Made by a program: the position numbers and the translations under genes. Of a stretch of 45,557 nt of DNA, positions 9,777-19,651 are shown one piece after another. The stretch comes from Vreelandella boliviensis LC1. GTDB taxonomy: Bacteria > Pseudomonadota > Gammaproteobacteria > Pseudomonadales > Halomonadaceae. Within the stretch, counting starts at the first letter, position 1. Each line of letters begins with the position of its first letter. The notes under the pieces were generated by a model. That model saw only the letters and a program-made list of their open reading frames with translations, ran no database searches and was not told where the DNA came from. The stretch covers positions 94,626-140,182 of the forward strand of contig NZ_JH393260.1 of NCBI RefSeq assembly GCF_000236035.1. The letters are read 5' to 3'.

Positions 9777-12274
9777 TGATTAGCCTCTTCTGCCAGTAAG
9801 GCCCGCGGTGAGGCGCGCCAGAAACGCAGCGTGGGCAGGGCCGCTGCCAGTAGCGCTACACCAACGGCGGTGGCCAGGGTGATCGCCATTTCCCAGGGGA
9901 AAAGGTAGAGCGGTAGTCGCCAACCAAACGCCGCCACATTAATAATCGCCACTAAGCCCCAGGTAATCGCAATACCCAGTGGAACGGCCAGTAGGCCGGT
10001 GACTAATGCAGCACCGCCAAGTTGCGCTAAATTCAATTGTGCCAGCTGTGCTCGAGGTACGCCCAGCGCCCATAGCGGTGCTAACTGTTGGCGTCGATTG
10101 CGCGCCTGGGCTAACAGGCTGGCGAACAGTGCGAGGGCCGCTACCGCTAGGGTCAGTACATTCAGTGCGCGGGTAATGGTAAAGGTGCGCTCGAAAATCT
10201 CGGTGGCGATACGCTTGATCTCGGCTTGATCGCTCAGCGCATCGCTGCCGAGGTCAAAGCGTTCGCGCAAAGCAGCCCGCATGGCATCAACATTGGCGTT
10301 ATCATTCAACACTAACCCCATGGAGCTCGGCGGCGCATTAAAACGTGCGGCAAGCTGGGGCGATGCCATCAGCACCTGCCCCCTGGGGTTGCCGTAGTCG
10401 GGATAAATAGCGGCGATTGTCAGCGTTTCATTGGCGCCCGGTGCGCTTAGGGTTAGGCGATCTCCGGGGGCAAGGTTCTCTGCGGTGGCGAGTTGCTCGT
10501 TAACAAAAATCGCGCCATCGCTAAAGGCTGCCCAGGCGGATGAGCGGTCTTGTTGGATTGCCAGCAGCGGCCAGTGCGGGGTTAATGATTCGCCTGGGGT
10601 GATGCCGTACAGCTCGATAGGCGTGCCTAAAGCGCGGCTGCCATCGGGCGTAATGGTCGCCTGCAGGGTTGCATCACTACGCCGAGTGAGCAAGCGCTCG
10701 AAGACCTCTGGGCGATCAGCCAGCCAAACATCAATATCCGCATACTGCTCGCTGGGGGCATTCAAATAGAGCGGGGCGACTAGGCGCTGATCAAGCCAGT
10801 CTAAAAACGTGAGGCGAAAGCCGCCGACCATGCTACCGACCCCCAGATTGGTCGCTAAGGCGATAAGTAGTGCCATCATGGCCAGTGACAGCCTGGGTAG
10901 CTGAAGCTGCATATCCGCCATCGCCCAGTGAATAAGCGGGCGCCGCTGGGCAAGGTGTGTCAGTACTTTCAGTACCAGCGCTAAAAATGGCGGCAACCAT
11001 AGGGCGCTGGCCAGCAGTAGCGCGGCAATCAGCCCAAAGCCTGCCACTAAACCATCGCCGGGGGGCTGAAAGCGCAGCCAGCCGTAAAGTGCGAGTGCCA
11101 CACTCAAGGCGAGTGCGCCGCTGATGCTCATTAGCGTTAATTGACGACGGTAACCGCCACGCCAGGCCTGCATCTGGCCTAACTCCAGCATGTTTAAGCG
11201 GGCAGCGCGCCATAGCACGCCGCTGCCCGCCAGCAGTAGCCCGCCAAGACTAACCGCCAGCCCTCCGACCCAGTAATGCCAGGGCAGATTGAGCTCTTGC
11301 CCCACGCCTGCGCCGTAAAGCGAGCCCAGAGTTGCCGCGACATCGGGCAGTAATACGCGTGCCAGCCATACGCCGCTGGCTATACCGGCAAGCGCCCCGA
11401 TCAGGCCGAGTAGAATTAGCTCTAAGCACAGCGCAACAACTAAACTGCGCCCTGATACACCCAGTACTCGCAGGGTGCGCAGCATGCCCAGGCGTTGCTC
11501 CAACGCTAGGCCTAGCGCTGCCTGAACGATGAATAGCCCCACGACCCAGGCAAGTAGCCCTAACGCGGTAAGGTTTAGGTGAAAGCTTTCAGTCAGTTGA
11601 CCGGGGGAGGCGAGCGTGGTGGCGCGGGTGAGTATAAATCCGGAGGGTGCTTCAGCGAGAGCCCACGGTGCGGCCACAATGCGCGTAATCTCGTCGCCGC
11701 TTTCAAGTAACCGCGCTGCCGCGCTTATATCCATAATCAGCGTGTCCGGCGGTAACGCTGGCGCTAAAACGAGCGGTGGGAGTGTATTGCCATCTGCCAA
11801 GGTCGGGGTAGCACCCGATGCGTTTTCGCGCGCTACCCCTAGGGCTGCCAAGGCGTCAGGCGCTGCGCGTGTTTGCCACGGAGGCGTTAGAAAATCGCTT
11901 AACGACGCGGAGGTGTTTGCTTGAGCCATCGCGTTATCGCTGGATAGGGTCAGTGGGTCAATGCCGATCAGGGTTAGCCGGGTGCCAGCTTGGGTAACGA
12001 CTTCACCCTCTAACATGGGCGAAACAGGCAAGCCAGCTTGGCGCAGAGCGTAGTACTCGCCACGCGTCAGTGGGGCGCCATCGCGCCGCTCAAGTTGATC
12101 CAGTTGGGTGTCAAACAGCGCATCGGCGCGGGCGTAGCTGTCGCGCGCGGTGGCGTTGATCGCTTGGATACCACTCCATAGGGCACTAGCCACCCATAGG
12201 CCGAGCAGCAACATGACCAACTGGCCGGGGTGACGGCGGTAGTGGCTAAGTAGTGTGGATAGAACCCGGGTCAT
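9773..12274 (-). CDS. ABC transporter permease with two FtsX-type domains
   Basis: An 833-residue inner-membrane permease of the LolC/MacB/FtsX superfamily. It has an N-terminal membrane anchor (about 17-35) followed by a large extracytoplasmic region. Then come three hydrophobic segments around 230-345, further segments around 380-475, a second extracytoplasmic region, and a final three-helix FtsX block (about 700-825). This corresponds to AttF-like and AttG-like halves in one chain. It overlaps both neighbours by ATGA (12271-12274 and 9773-9776), indicating coupled translation and a stoichiometric complex with the ATPase and lipoprotein. The transported substrate cannot be read from sequence. 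Confidence 0.88.
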   Translation of the reverse strand: MTRVLSTLLSHYRRHPGQLVMLLLGLWVASALWSGIQAINATARDSYARADALFDTQLDQLERRDGAPLTRGEYYALRQAGLPVSPMLEGEVVTQAGTRLTLIGIDPLTLSSDNAMAQANTSASLSDFLTPPWQTRAAPDALAALGVARENASGATPTLADGNTLPPLVLAPALPPDTLIMDISAAARLLESGDEITRIVAAPWALAEAPSGFILTRATTLASPGQLTESFHLNLTALGLLAWVVGLFIVQAALGLALEQRLGMLRTLRVLGVSGRSLVVALCLELILLGLIGALAGIASGVWLARVLLPDVAATLGSLYGAGVGQELNLPWHYWVGGLAVSLGGLLLAGSGVLWRAARLNMLELGQMQAWRGGYRRQLTLMSISGALALSVALALYGWLRFQPPGDGLVAGFGLIAALLLASALWLPPFLALVLKVLTHLAQRRPLIHWAMADMQLQLPRLSLAMMALLIALATNLGVGSMVGGFRLTFLDWLDQRLVAPLYLNAPSEQYADIDVWLADRPEVFERLLTRRSDATLQATITPDGSRALGTPIELYGITPGESLTPHWPLLAIQQDRSSAWAAFSDGAIFVNEQLATAENLAPGDRLTLSAPGANETLTIAAIYPDYGNPRGQVLMASPQLAARFNAPPSSMGLVLNDNANVDAMRAALRERFDLGSDALSDQAEIKRIATEIFERTFTITRALNVLTLAVAALALFASLLAQARNRRQQLAPLWALGVPRAQLAQLNLAQLGGAALVTGLLAVPLGIAITWGLVAIINVAAFGWRLPLYLFPWEMAITLATAVGVALLAAALPTLRFWRASPRALLAEEANQ

Positions 12275-12936
12275 GGTGCCGCGTCTAGGAGACGACCGTG
12301 GCTTAGGCGTAGACAGCGATCAAGCGGAGCCGCCACTTGGGGGCTGTGGGTGACAACGAGCAGGGCACAGTGGGTTTCGCGAACCAGGCTCAATAGCAGT
12401 TCAAGTACCTTGCCTGCGGTGGTTTCATCCAAATTGCCCGTGGGTTCATCGGCAAGCAGCAGTGACGGGCGCGGTGCCAGAGCTCGGCCAATGGCTAAGC
12501 GTTGCTGCTGCCCTCCAGAGAGCTGCTCTGGGTAACGTTTTTCCATGCCAGTTAGACCTAGCCGCTCAATTAAGTAGCCTGACCAGTCGGCATCATCGCG
12601 TTTGGCTAAGCGCGCCTGCAGGCGCAGATTATCGATCACCGTTAGGCTGGGGACTAAATGAAACTGCTGAAAGACTAAGCCCAGTTGCTCGCGGCGTAGT
12701 TTGGCGCGGGCGGGCTCAGCTAATGACGCGACGTTCTGGTCTTCGAGGGTTATTGCCCCTTGGTCGGGAAGATCTATACCGGCGGCAAGATGCAGGAGGG
12801 TGGATTTCCCGCTCCCAGATTCGCCCATTAGCGCTAGGCTTTGCCCTGCGGCCAAACGTAGGGAGACATCTTCAAGCACCTTCAATGGGCCTTGTGGCGT
12901 CGCGTAGGTTTTATGTACTTGGTGAAGTTCCAGCAT
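12271..12936 (-). CDS. ABC transporter ATP-binding protein, LolD/AttE type
   Basis: A 221-residue ATPase of the LolD/MacB class that would power the adjacent FtsX-type permease. Walker A is GESGSGKS at residues 38-45, with Q-loop VFQQFHLVPSLTV, signature LSGGQQQR, Walker B LLLADEPTGNLDE and switch histidine VVTHS. Length is normal. It is the first gene of the three-gene operon and ends overlapping the permease start by four bases. No strong ribosome site is seen before its ATG (only GAG nine bases upstream). Confidence 0.93.
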   Translation of the reverse strand: MLELHQVHKTYATPQGPLKVLEDVSLRLAAGQSLALMGESGSGKSTLLHLAAGIDLPDQGAITLEDQNVASLAEPARAKLRREQLGLVFQQFHLVPSLTVIDNLRLQARLAKRDDADWSGYLIERLGLTGMEKRYPEQLSGGQQQRLAIGRALAPRPSLLLADEPTGNLDETTAGKVLELLLSLVRETHCALLVVTHSPQVAAPLDRCLRLSHGRLLDAAP

Positions 12937-12988
12937 AGGGAGTACTCATATATTGCTATAGAAGGGCCCGGGCCAGTAATGAAAAGGG

Positions 12989-14548
12989 CTAGTCATTAAT
13001 AGGCGTTACAGCCGCACCACGTTCTCCGTACACCGCAATGCCGCCGCGCCCTGTGTGCTTGATGAAATACATGCTCTTATCGGCTGCATCAATAAGTTCA
13101 TCAGCACTGCCAAATCCGCCGTCACCTAAACAGGCAATACCGATGGATACAGATACATGAATGGGATCCTGGTCATCGTGAGCCATCGGTGTGTTTTCTA
13201 GGCGCTGGGCAATTCGTTTGGCGAATACCTGGGCTGCCTGTGCGTCTTCATCGGGTAAAACGACCAGAAACTCTTCGCCGCCCCAGCGCCCCGCAAGATC
13301 GCCTTCACGAATGAGCGACTGTAGTGTTTTGCCAAATTTTTGCAGTACATGGTCGCCCATTTGGTGCCCGTATTTATCGTTTAGCTTCTTAAAGTGGTCA
13401 AGGTCAATAAATACCACTGACATGATGCGGGCCTGTTCCTGACACAAGGCGAAGCGCTTATGCATCTGCTCTTCAAGCCAGGATCGGTTTGCAAGGCCGG
13501 TTAGCATGTCTGTTCGTGAGCGCTCTTCTAACTCAACTTGCTGCTGACGCAGGGAGGCAAGTTCCGCTTGGTTCGTGTCAAGACGCGCTTTGAGCTGGAG
13601 TGTTTGTTGAAACAGCAGTTGTTGGGCTTCGGCAAGCAGCGACTCGTTATCCTGTAAAGAGGGCGCTGTCATTTGCAGCATGTCTGCCAGCGCGGGCAAC
13701 TGTTCCTGAATATTCTCGAGTAAATGCCGCAACGAGATCGCCTGGCTGCCCTGATAGGCTTCAAATTCGCGTACTACGGCGACTAGCAACTGCGCTGGGT
13801 GAGGCGAGAGCCAGGCATCGGCGATGGGGCCTGATAGCTGAATGCTTAGCATATCGGGGGAGGTAATGTCATATTCGCCGTGACTATCACAGATTCGCTG
13901 AGCAAGCGGTGTCGGAACCCCCCACTTAGCGGCAAGCCAAGCGCCTACTTGAGAGTGGTCGCAGCCAAAAAGCCGTTGCTCAGATTCTGATAACTGTCGA
14001 TGGGATAGTGCGATTTCCGTGTATAAATTATTGCTCTCTTTCGGGTATGTGGCTCGTAATGCCATGACGCCAATGTCTTGGAGCAAAGCTGCCGTAAAAA
14101 CAGGCCCCGCCATATCGGGGCAGAGGTGGATGGCAAGGTGTCGTGCTGCTAACGAGGCAATGATGGAGCGCATCCATACTCGCTGGTAATGGACGTCTAT
14201 TCCTCTGTTTTGAAGCAGGCTGAAGCTCATCACCGCTGCCAGCGTGGTGTCTAACCCCAGGCGAGCCGTCGCTTCCTGGCAAGCGTGCACCTTTATATGG
14301 CTACGCGAGAAAAAGGCGCTGTTGGCAAGGGTAATAATGCGCATGGTTAAGGCTGGATCACGCTCGATGGCATTAGCGTAATCGTTTACCGAAGGATGCT
14401 CTGTACGCGCTATTTTCAAGACGTTGACAGCAACAGCGGGCAAGGTAGGTAAGGTTGGGCACTTGAGTAGATCAGCTACCAAAAATGACGGTAATTCAGT
14501 CGTTAAAACCAGGTCTTTCGAATTATCCATTGCCTGGATGGCCTGCAT
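12989..14548 (-). CDS. HDOD-domain diguanylate cyclase (GGDEF)
   Basis: A 519-residue cytosolic signalling protein. The N-terminal half (about 25-230) is an HDOD domain, recognisable from CPTLPTLPAVAVNVLKIART and the later HSQVGAWLAAKWGVP. A short helical linker rich in Q, L and E (about 300-345) precedes a GGDEF domain that starts at TDMLTGLANRSWLEEQM. The active loop is GGEEF at 423-427, compatible with cyclic-di-GMP synthesis. An RxxD inhibitory site (REGD) stands five residues before it, so product feedback is likely. The start follows AAGGAGAG. What the HDOD part senses is unknown. Confidence 0.93.
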   Translation of the reverse strand: MQAIQAMDNSKDLVLTTELPSFLVADLLKCPTLPTLPAVAVNVLKIARTEHPSVNDYANAIERDPALTMRIITLANSAFFSRSHIKVHACQEATARLGLDTTLAAVMSFSLLQNRGIDVHYQRVWMRSIIASLAARHLAIHLCPDMAGPVFTAALLQDIGVMALRATYPKESNNLYTEIALSHRQLSESEQRLFGCDHSQVGAWLAAKWGVPTPLAQRICDSHGEYDITSPDMLSIQLSGPIADAWLSPHPAQLLVAVVREFEAYQGSQAISLRHLLENIQEQLPALADMLQMTAPSLQDNESLLAEAQQLLFQQTLQLKARLDTNQAELASLRQQQVELEERSRTDMLTGLANRSWLEEQMHKRFALCQEQARIMSVVFIDLDHFKKLNDKYGHQMGDHVLQKFGKTLQSLIREGDLAGRWGGEEFLVVLPDEDAQAAQVFAKRIAQRLENTPMAHDDQDPIHVSVSIGIACLGDGGFGSADELIDAADKSMYFIKHTGRGGIAVYGERGAAVTPIND

Positions 14549-14905
14549 TACTCTCTCCTTACTCGTATAGGCTTGCAGCAGCCCTCAGCTGACCATGGCA
14601 ATTGCCGTTCTGGGCAGTGGTCGTGGTAATCAATTGTTTGTATTAAACCATCTTAGGCGATTAGCTTGCGAAATACTTACAAATGCCTACGTTTTTACAA
14701 AGCAATCCTTAAAAATACGCTAAACCTGTTTGTTATGTAAGGTATTTCTTATAAGTAAATAGGATTTTGGTAGCGGCAATTATGGCGCGCTGTTCGACTA
14801 AAGAGTAAATCATTCTGCCTTTTATTATTTTAATCTAACTACCATACTAGTCATATCAGTAGTGTTCGCTCATCGCCACGGACTTCTCTATTAGGATCAG
14901 GTGCA
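14549..14905. other. AT-rich divergent promoter region without a gene
   Basis: These 357 bp separate the GGDEF gene (minus) from the GntR gene (plus). I find no ORF with a ribosome site, no RNA gene and no terminator. The middle is AT-rich and should hold both promoters. No convincing GntR-type palindrome was seen. Confidence 0.6.
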
Positions 14906-15661
14906 ATGCACACAACATTACAAACGCTATGGCAGGAAACGCACGATGGAGAATCAGTACGCCAACGGCTATTTCATGTGCTGCGGCAGTCAATTATCCA
15001 GATGGTGCTGGCGCCGGGTCAGGCGTTATCAGAAAAGGAGATTGCCGACACCTTTTCGGTTAGCCGTCAGCCGGTGCGGGAAGCTTTTATAAGGCTCTCC
15101 GAGGCTGGGCTGGTGGAAGTGAAGCCTCAGCGCGGTACCTATGTGGTCAAGATATCCCAGCAGGCGGTGCTTGAGGCGCGCTTTGTGCGTGAGGCGGTTG
15201 AGGTAGCAGTCGTGAGGTTGGCGGCTGATAAAGGCATTGATCCAGGGGTGCTGACAGACCTACATGATCTGTTAGCACGGCAGCATCGCTGTATTGAGCC
15301 TAATGATAATGATCGATTTTATCGTCTTGATGAAGCCTTCCACCAAACGCTTTCGCTGGGAGTAAAGCAGCACGCAGCCTGGAAAGTCATTGAAGAAGTC
15401 CGCGCTCAGCTTGACCGGGTACGCTACCTCAGTGTGCCCCATAGCACCCCGCTGGAACGGCTAGTGGACCAGCATGCCAGTATCGTTGCTGCTATTGAGG
15501 CACGAGACGTCTTGAGAGCAGAGCGGGCGATGTCGCTTCATTTGCGTGAGATTTTGGTCTCTATGCCCGATCTGGTTCGCCGTTTCCCCGCTATGTTTGA
15601 AGGACAAGCAGCGTTCGAAGAACAAGAAAACCCAGCGCTGAAGCAGGAGACGATCCAATGA
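14906..15661 (+). CDS. GntR family regulator, FCD (FadR/UxuR-like) type
   Basis: A 251-residue transcription factor. The winged HTH is at about residues 20-85: [22 protein letters not shown] continues into [28 protein letters not shown]. The C-terminal FCD all-helical ligand domain (about 95-235) includes DEAFHQTLS and the histidine-containing [13 protein letters not shown], which usually hold a metal and an organic acid. It overlaps the ManD-like gene by ATGA (15658-15661), so it heads the sugar-acid operon and probably senses an intermediate such as fructuronate or mannonate. The ATG at 14906 follows AGGATCAGGTG. Confidence 0.9.
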   Translation: MHTTLQTLWQETHDGESVRQRLFHVLRQSIIQMVLAPGQALSEKEIADTFSVSRQPVREAFIRLSEAGLVEVKPQRGTYVVKISQQAVLEARFVREAVEVAVVRLAADKGIDPGVLTDLHDLLARQHRCIEPNDNDRFYRLDEAFHQTLSLGVKQHAAWKVIEEVRAQLDRVRYLSVPHSTPLERLVDQHASIVAAIEARDVLRAERAMSLHLREILVSMPDLVRRFPAMFEGQAAFEEQENPALKQETIQ

Positions 15662-16869
15662 AGATCGAGCAGGCTTATACCATTGTGTCCTCGCCGGGGC
15701 GCAATTTCGTGACGCTAAAGATTGTTACCGATCAAGGCGAGTACGGCATTGGCGATGGGACGCTAAACGGCCGCGAAATGGCCGTGGTGGCCTACCTGGA
15801 GGAGCATGTAATCCCGACGTTAATCGGGCGTGACCCTCAGCGCATCGAAGATATCTGGCACTACCTTTACCGCGGTGCTTACTGGCGGCGTGGGCCTGTC
15901 ACCATGAGTGCGATTGCCGCTGTTGATATGGCGCTTTGGGACATTAAAGCGAAGCTTGCGGGCATGCCGCTGTATCAATTGTTAGGTGGTAAGAGTCGTG
16001 ACCGAGTGATGGTGTATGGCCATGCAACGGGGCGAGATATAGAAGCGTGCCTGGAAGAGGTCGCCCGCCATGTGGATGAGGGCTACAAAGCCGTGCGCGT
16101 TCAGTCAGGTGTGCCAGGCATTGCCAGTATTTATGGGGTCGCCAAAAAAGATGGCGAGCCTTATGAGCCTGCCGATGCCGAGCTGCCCGCCGAGCACGTT
16201 TGGAGTACCAGCAAATACTTAAACCATGTGCCCAAGCTGTTTGCCGCCGTACGTGAGCGCTTTGGCGATGATCTGCATGTGCTACACGATGTTCATCACC
16301 GCCTGACGCCCATCGAAGCCGCCCGCTTAGGCAAAGAAGTTGAGCCCTACCATCTTTTTTGGCTCGAAGACTGTGTGCCGGCTGAGAATCAGGAGGCGTT
16401 TGGCCTTATCCGCCAACACACCACCACGCCGCTGGCCGTAGGCGAAGTCTTTAACAGCCTGTATGACGCCAAAGCGCTAATTGAAAATCAGTGGATCGAC
16501 TATATCCGCGCCACCCTAACCCACGCCGGGGGAATCACCCATGTACGTCGCATCGCCGATTTAGCGGGTCTTTATCACGTGCGTACCGGTTTCCACGGGC
16601 CAACGGATCTTTCGCCGATTTGTCTGGGCGCGGCGATTCACTTTGACACCTGGGTACCCAACTTCGGTATCCAGGAGTATATGCCGCATACCAGCGCCAC
16701 TGACGAGGTCTTCCCACACGATTATCGCTTTGAAGATGGCCACTTCATCGTCGGTGAAACCCCAGGGCACGGTGTTGATATCGACGAACAGTTAGCCAAG
16801 CAATACCCCTATAAGCGCGCCAGCCTGCCGGTGAACCGGTTGGAAGACGGCACACTATGGCATTGGTGA
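15658..16869 (+). CDS. manD: D-mannonate dehydratase (ManD/RspA-type, enolase superfamily)
   Basis: Would dehydrate D-mannonate (or D-gluconate) to 2-keto-3-deoxygluconate. The 403-residue sequence matches the ManD group: the opening [47 protein letters not shown], and the metal triad Asp211 (HDVHH), Glu237 (WLEDC) and Glu263 (VGEVF). These numbers fall within one residue of those I recall for characterised ManDs. A second, unrelated mannonate dehydratase (UxuA) is in the same cluster. In Chromohalobacter, ManD members next to a gulonate dehydrogenase were reported to be low-efficiency enzymes, so the physiological role may be minor or regulatory. Confidence 0.9.
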   Translation: MKIEQAYTIVSSPGRNFVTLKIVTDQGEYGIGDGTLNGREMAVVAYLEEHVIPTLIGRDPQRIEDIWHYLYRGAYWRRGPVTMSAIAAVDMALWDIKAKLAGMPLYQLLGGKSRDRVMVYGHATGRDIEACLEEVARHVDEGYKAVRVQSGVPGIASIYGVAKKDGEPYEPADAELPAEHVWSTSKYLNHVPKLFAAVRERFGDDLHVLHDVHHRLTPIEAARLGKEVEPYHLFWLEDCVPAENQEAFGLIRQHTTTPLAVGEVFNSLYDAKALIENQWIDYIRATLTHAGGITHVRRIADLAGLYHVRTGFHGPTDLSPICLGAAIHFDTWVPNFGIQEYMPHTSATDEVFPHDYRFEDGHFIVGETPGHGVDIDEQLAKQYPYKRASLPVNRLEDGTLWHW

Positions 16870-16900
16870 ATTTGTGGCACAGGTAAGGAGATTGACGTCA

Positions 16901-17923
16901 ATGAAAGCATTCCAGGTGAAGGCGCCTCATGACTATCAGGTAGCAGATGTTGAGCCGCCCCAGGTGGCCGCTGGTGAAGCGCTGGTGCGCGTGGCATTTG
17001 CCGGTATCTGCGGCTCGGACATGCATATTATCCATGGTGATAACGCTTTTGTGCGTTTTCCGCGTACCACCGGTCACGAGTTTGCCGGAGTAGTTGAAGC
17101 TGTGGGTGAAGGCGTGCTCGGCGTCGCCGTCGGGGATCGCGTCTGTATCGACCCCGTTATCAGCTGTGGTGAGTGCTACCCATGCCGAATTGGCCGCCCC
17201 AACGTGTGCAGTTCGCTCGAAGTAATCGGCGTGCATCGCGATGGTGGTTTTGAAGAGTTTGTTGCCGTCCCCGCGGCTAACGTTCACCACCTACCCGAGC
17301 ATATAGGGCTAGACGCTGCTGCCTTAGTTGAGCCTTACACCATTGCCGCCAACGTACTTGATCGTATGCAGCCGCACCCTGGTGATCGACTAATGATTCT
17401 GGGCGCCGGCGTTATTGGTCTGACAATTTTGCAGATGGCCCAGGCCAAGGGTATCGAAGACGTCATCGTCACGGACGTTATTAACGAGCGGTTAGCCGTA
17501 GCGAAACAGCTTGGTGCCACGCAGGTATTTAATAGCCGTGAGCAAGATGTTGAAAAAGAAGTGCTAGCGCTCACCCAAGGTGAAGGTGTGCCGCTGATTG
17601 CTGACGCGGCCTGCGTACCTGCGCTGTTGCCACAAATGCTGCGCCTAGCATCGCCAGCAGGACGCATTGGTTTGCTGGGCTTTAGCGCTCAACCCAGTGA
17701 TCTTGTGCAGCTAGAAGTGATCAAGAAGGAGCTGACCCTGGTCGGCTCGCGACTTAACAACCGAAAGTTTCCGGAGGTGCTTGAGCTAATGGCAAGCGGG
17801 CAGTTGAATCCATTGGCGCTTGTTAGCCATCGGTTGCCGCTGAGTAACATGCCCAGTGCTATCGATATGCTTGATCACCGACCAGAAGAAGCCCGCAAGG
17901 TGCTGATTGAGATCAGTGCTTGA
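16901..17923 (+). CDS. Zinc alcohol dehydrogenase, probable L-gulonate 5-dehydrogenase
   Basis: A 340-residue medium-chain dehydrogenase of the RspB/threonine-dehydrogenase group. The catalytic zinc site is CGSDMHIIHG plus GHEFAG. The structural zinc cysteines are in CGECYPCRIGRPNVC, and the NAD fold is LGAGVIGL near residue 165. I chose the ATG at 16901 because AAGGAG stands 10 bp before it; an open frame from 16874 adds nine residues without a ribosome site. It lies 31 bp after manD and before the TRAP genes and uxuBA. That context matches the halomonad L-gulonate pathway, in which this enzyme makes D-fructuronate. L-idonate is an alternative substrate. Confidence 0.82.
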   Translation: MKAFQVKAPHDYQVADVEPPQVAAGEALVRVAFAGICGSDMHIIHGDNAFVRFPRTTGHEFAGVVEAVGEGVLGVAVGDRVCIDPVISCGECYPCRIGRPNVCSSLEVIGVHRDGGFEEFVAVPAANVHHLPEHIGLDAAALVEPYTIAANVLDRMQPHPGDRLMILGAGVIGLTILQMAQAKGIEDVIVTDVINERLAVAKQLGATQVFNSREQDVEKEVLALTQGEGVPLIADAACVPALLPQMLRLASPAGRIGLLGFSAQPSDLVQLEVIKKELTLVGSRLNNRKFPEVLELMASGQLNPLALVSHRLPLSNMPSAIDMLDHRPEEARKVLIEISA

Positions 17924-18010
17924 AAGGGCGCTACTCCAACCCACGCCAACCCATGCGTAAGTAATAGCTGCAATTAATAACTAACAACACTCGTGTGCAG
18001 GAGAAATACA

Positions 18011-18979
18011 ATGATTAAAAAACTTATCACCAGCGCTGTACTTGGGGCCGCCATACTAGGCAGCCACTCATTAATGGCGGCAGATTTTACCCTGCGTTTT
18101 GGCCATTTAGCCAATGAGCAGAACATTTGGCACCAGGCCGCCGAGAAATTTAAACAGGAGGTCGAAGCAAACGCTGACGGGCAGATTGAAGTACGCCTCT
18201 ACCCCAGTGAGCAGCTTGGTAACGAGATGGACGTGATCAACAGTATCCAGCTAGGCACGGCGGATATGACCATCACCGGTGAAAGCTTACAGAACTGGGC
18301 GCCTAAAGCCGCAATGATGGCGGTGCCCTACGCTTTCCGTGACGCTGAACACCTTCATGCCGCCGTTAACGGTGAGATCGGTGCTGAGATTGAAGCCCAG
18401 ATCACTGAGCGCACTAACTTGGTTCCCTTGGCATGGTTCGAACGTGGCCCTCGCGAGCTAACTTCTAATCGTCCTATTCGTCACCCAGACGAGCTTGATG
18501 GGCTACGCCTTCGCGTGCCGAACGTGCCGCTGTTCGTTGATACATGGCAGGCAATGGGGGCACGCCCAACCCCAATGGCGTTTAGCGAAGTGTTTACCGC
18601 GCTGCAGCAAAATACCCTGGAAGGTCAGGAGAACCCGCTTAGTCTGATCGAAAGCGCCAGCTTTAATGAGGTGCAGGACTACGTCAACATGACCGGCCAT
18701 GTGCGCAGTTGGATCTATGTGGTGATTGGCCGTAATCAGTTAGAAAGTATGCCTGAAGAACTTCAGCAGGTGGTTCGTGATGCCGCTCAAACCATGCAAG
18801 AGTATCAGGCCGAGCTTTTCGTTGATGACCAAGGACGTCTGGAGCAAGCGCTTCAAGAGCGTGGTATGGAATTTGTGGAAGTCGACGTTGATGCTTTCGC
18901 AGAGAAAGCTCGCCCCGCCGTGCTTGAGGCCTTAACTGAAGAGCAGCGTGAACTCTTTGATGCTATCCAGGGCTTGTAA
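18011..18979 (+). CDS. TRAP transporter substrate-binding protein (DctP family)
   Basis: A 322-residue periplasmic binding protein. A signal peptide (MIKKLITSAVLGAAILGSHS, cleaved about after LMA) leads into the DctP fold: FRFGHL-like start TLRFGHLANEQNIWHQAAEKF, YPSEQLGNEMDVINSIQLG, and the conserved arginine region LRLRVPNVPLFVDTW. The following TALQQNTLEGQENPL is the usual DctP helix motif. The ATG follows AGGAG. The cluster points to a hexonate or hexuronate ligand. A perfect hairpin follows the stop and may terminate part of the transcripts before the membrane genes. Confidence 0.92.
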   Translation: MIKKLITSAVLGAAILGSHSLMAADFTLRFGHLANEQNIWHQAAEKFKQEVEANADGQIEVRLYPSEQLGNEMDVINSIQLGTADMTITGESLQNWAPKAAMMAVPYAFRDAEHLHAAVNGEIGAEIEAQITERTNLVPLAWFERGPRELTSNRPIRHPDELDGLRLRVPNVPLFVDTWQAMGARPTPMAFSEVFTALQQNTLEGQENPLSLIESASFNEVQDYVNMTGHVRSWIYVVIGRNQLESMPEELQQVVRDAAQTMQEYQAELFVDDQGRLEQALQERGMEFVEVDVDAFAEKARPAVLEALTEEQRELFDAIQGL

Positions 18980-19002
18980 GGCGTTGGTAGTGAATTGGTA
19001 AT

Positions 19003-19034
19003 GAAAATGGACTGGCGTATGCCAGTCCATTTTC
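19003..19034 (+). terminator. Hairpin between dctP- and dctQ-type genes
   Basis: GAAAATGGACTGGC (19003-19016) is perfectly complementary to GCCAGTCCATTTTC (19021-19034) around a GTAT loop. A run of T closes the right arm. It begins 24 bp after the binding-protein stop. It could partly terminate transcription or protect the upstream mRNA 3' end, giving more binding protein than permease. The T-run is short, so complete termination is not expected. Confidence 0.7.
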
Positions 19035-19070
19035 TAACGGCACAAGCAGCTTGCCCATGAGGATACGGTG

Positions 19071-19649
19071 ATGAAATCGGATCAAAAAGCGCTTGAACAG
19101 GAAGCGTTGGAGAGCCTGGCTTCAATGTCGGCGGTGCCTAAGCTAGAAGGCTCTATCGGGCGTGTGATTGGCTGGGTAGATACGTTCTTTCTGACCTTGG
19201 CCGTTGTGGCGCTTGTTGCGATTGCCGCCACGGTACTGCTGCAAATTTGTTCACGGCTATTTTTGCCGTTTTCCATTGCTTGGACCGAAGAACTCTCGCG
19301 GTATCTGTTTATTTATATGGTGGCGCTATCCGTTGGTGTGGTGCTGCGACAGAACCGAAACATCAGCGTTGAGCTTTTCCATCACCTGCTGAGCCCGAGA
19401 ATGAAGGCGGCTTTCCAAGTGCTGATTTGCTTGCTGATTGGCCTGTTTGCCTTTCTGGTGCTGCCTTACGCTTGGCAATACGCCCAAAACGGCGCCTGGC
19501 AGACCTCACCTACGCTGCGGGTTCCCATGCTGTATATCTTCTTCTCAACGGTTATCACCTTTGCGCTACTCCTGGTTTACAGCTTACTAGGGTGTCTTGA
19601 GGGAATTATCGCAATGTGTCGTTCCTCTGCCTCCCTTCAGGAGTCGTAA
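19071..19649 (+). CDS. TRAP transporter small permease (DctQ family)
   Basis: A 192-residue membrane protein with four predicted helices, near residues 33-52, 68-87, 110-130 and 145-170. They are preceded by a charged cytosolic tail of about 25 residues. The DctQ pattern WTEELSRYLFIYMVALSVGVVLRQNRNISVELF is intact. It begins with adjacent GTG (19068) and ATG (19071); I prefer the ATG, eight bases after GAGG. It partners with the large permease directly downstream, whose start is two bases after this stop. Confidence 0.92.
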   Translation: MKSDQKALEQEALESLASMSAVPKLEGSIGRVIGWVDTFFLTLAVVALVAIAATVLLQICSRLFLPFSIAWTEELSRYLFIYMVALSVGVVLRQNRNISVELFHHLLSPRMKAAFQVLICLLIGLFAFLVLPYAWQYAQNGAWQTSPTLRVPMLYIFFSTVITFALLLVYSLLGCLEGIIAMCRSSASLQES

Positions 19650-19651
19650 GT

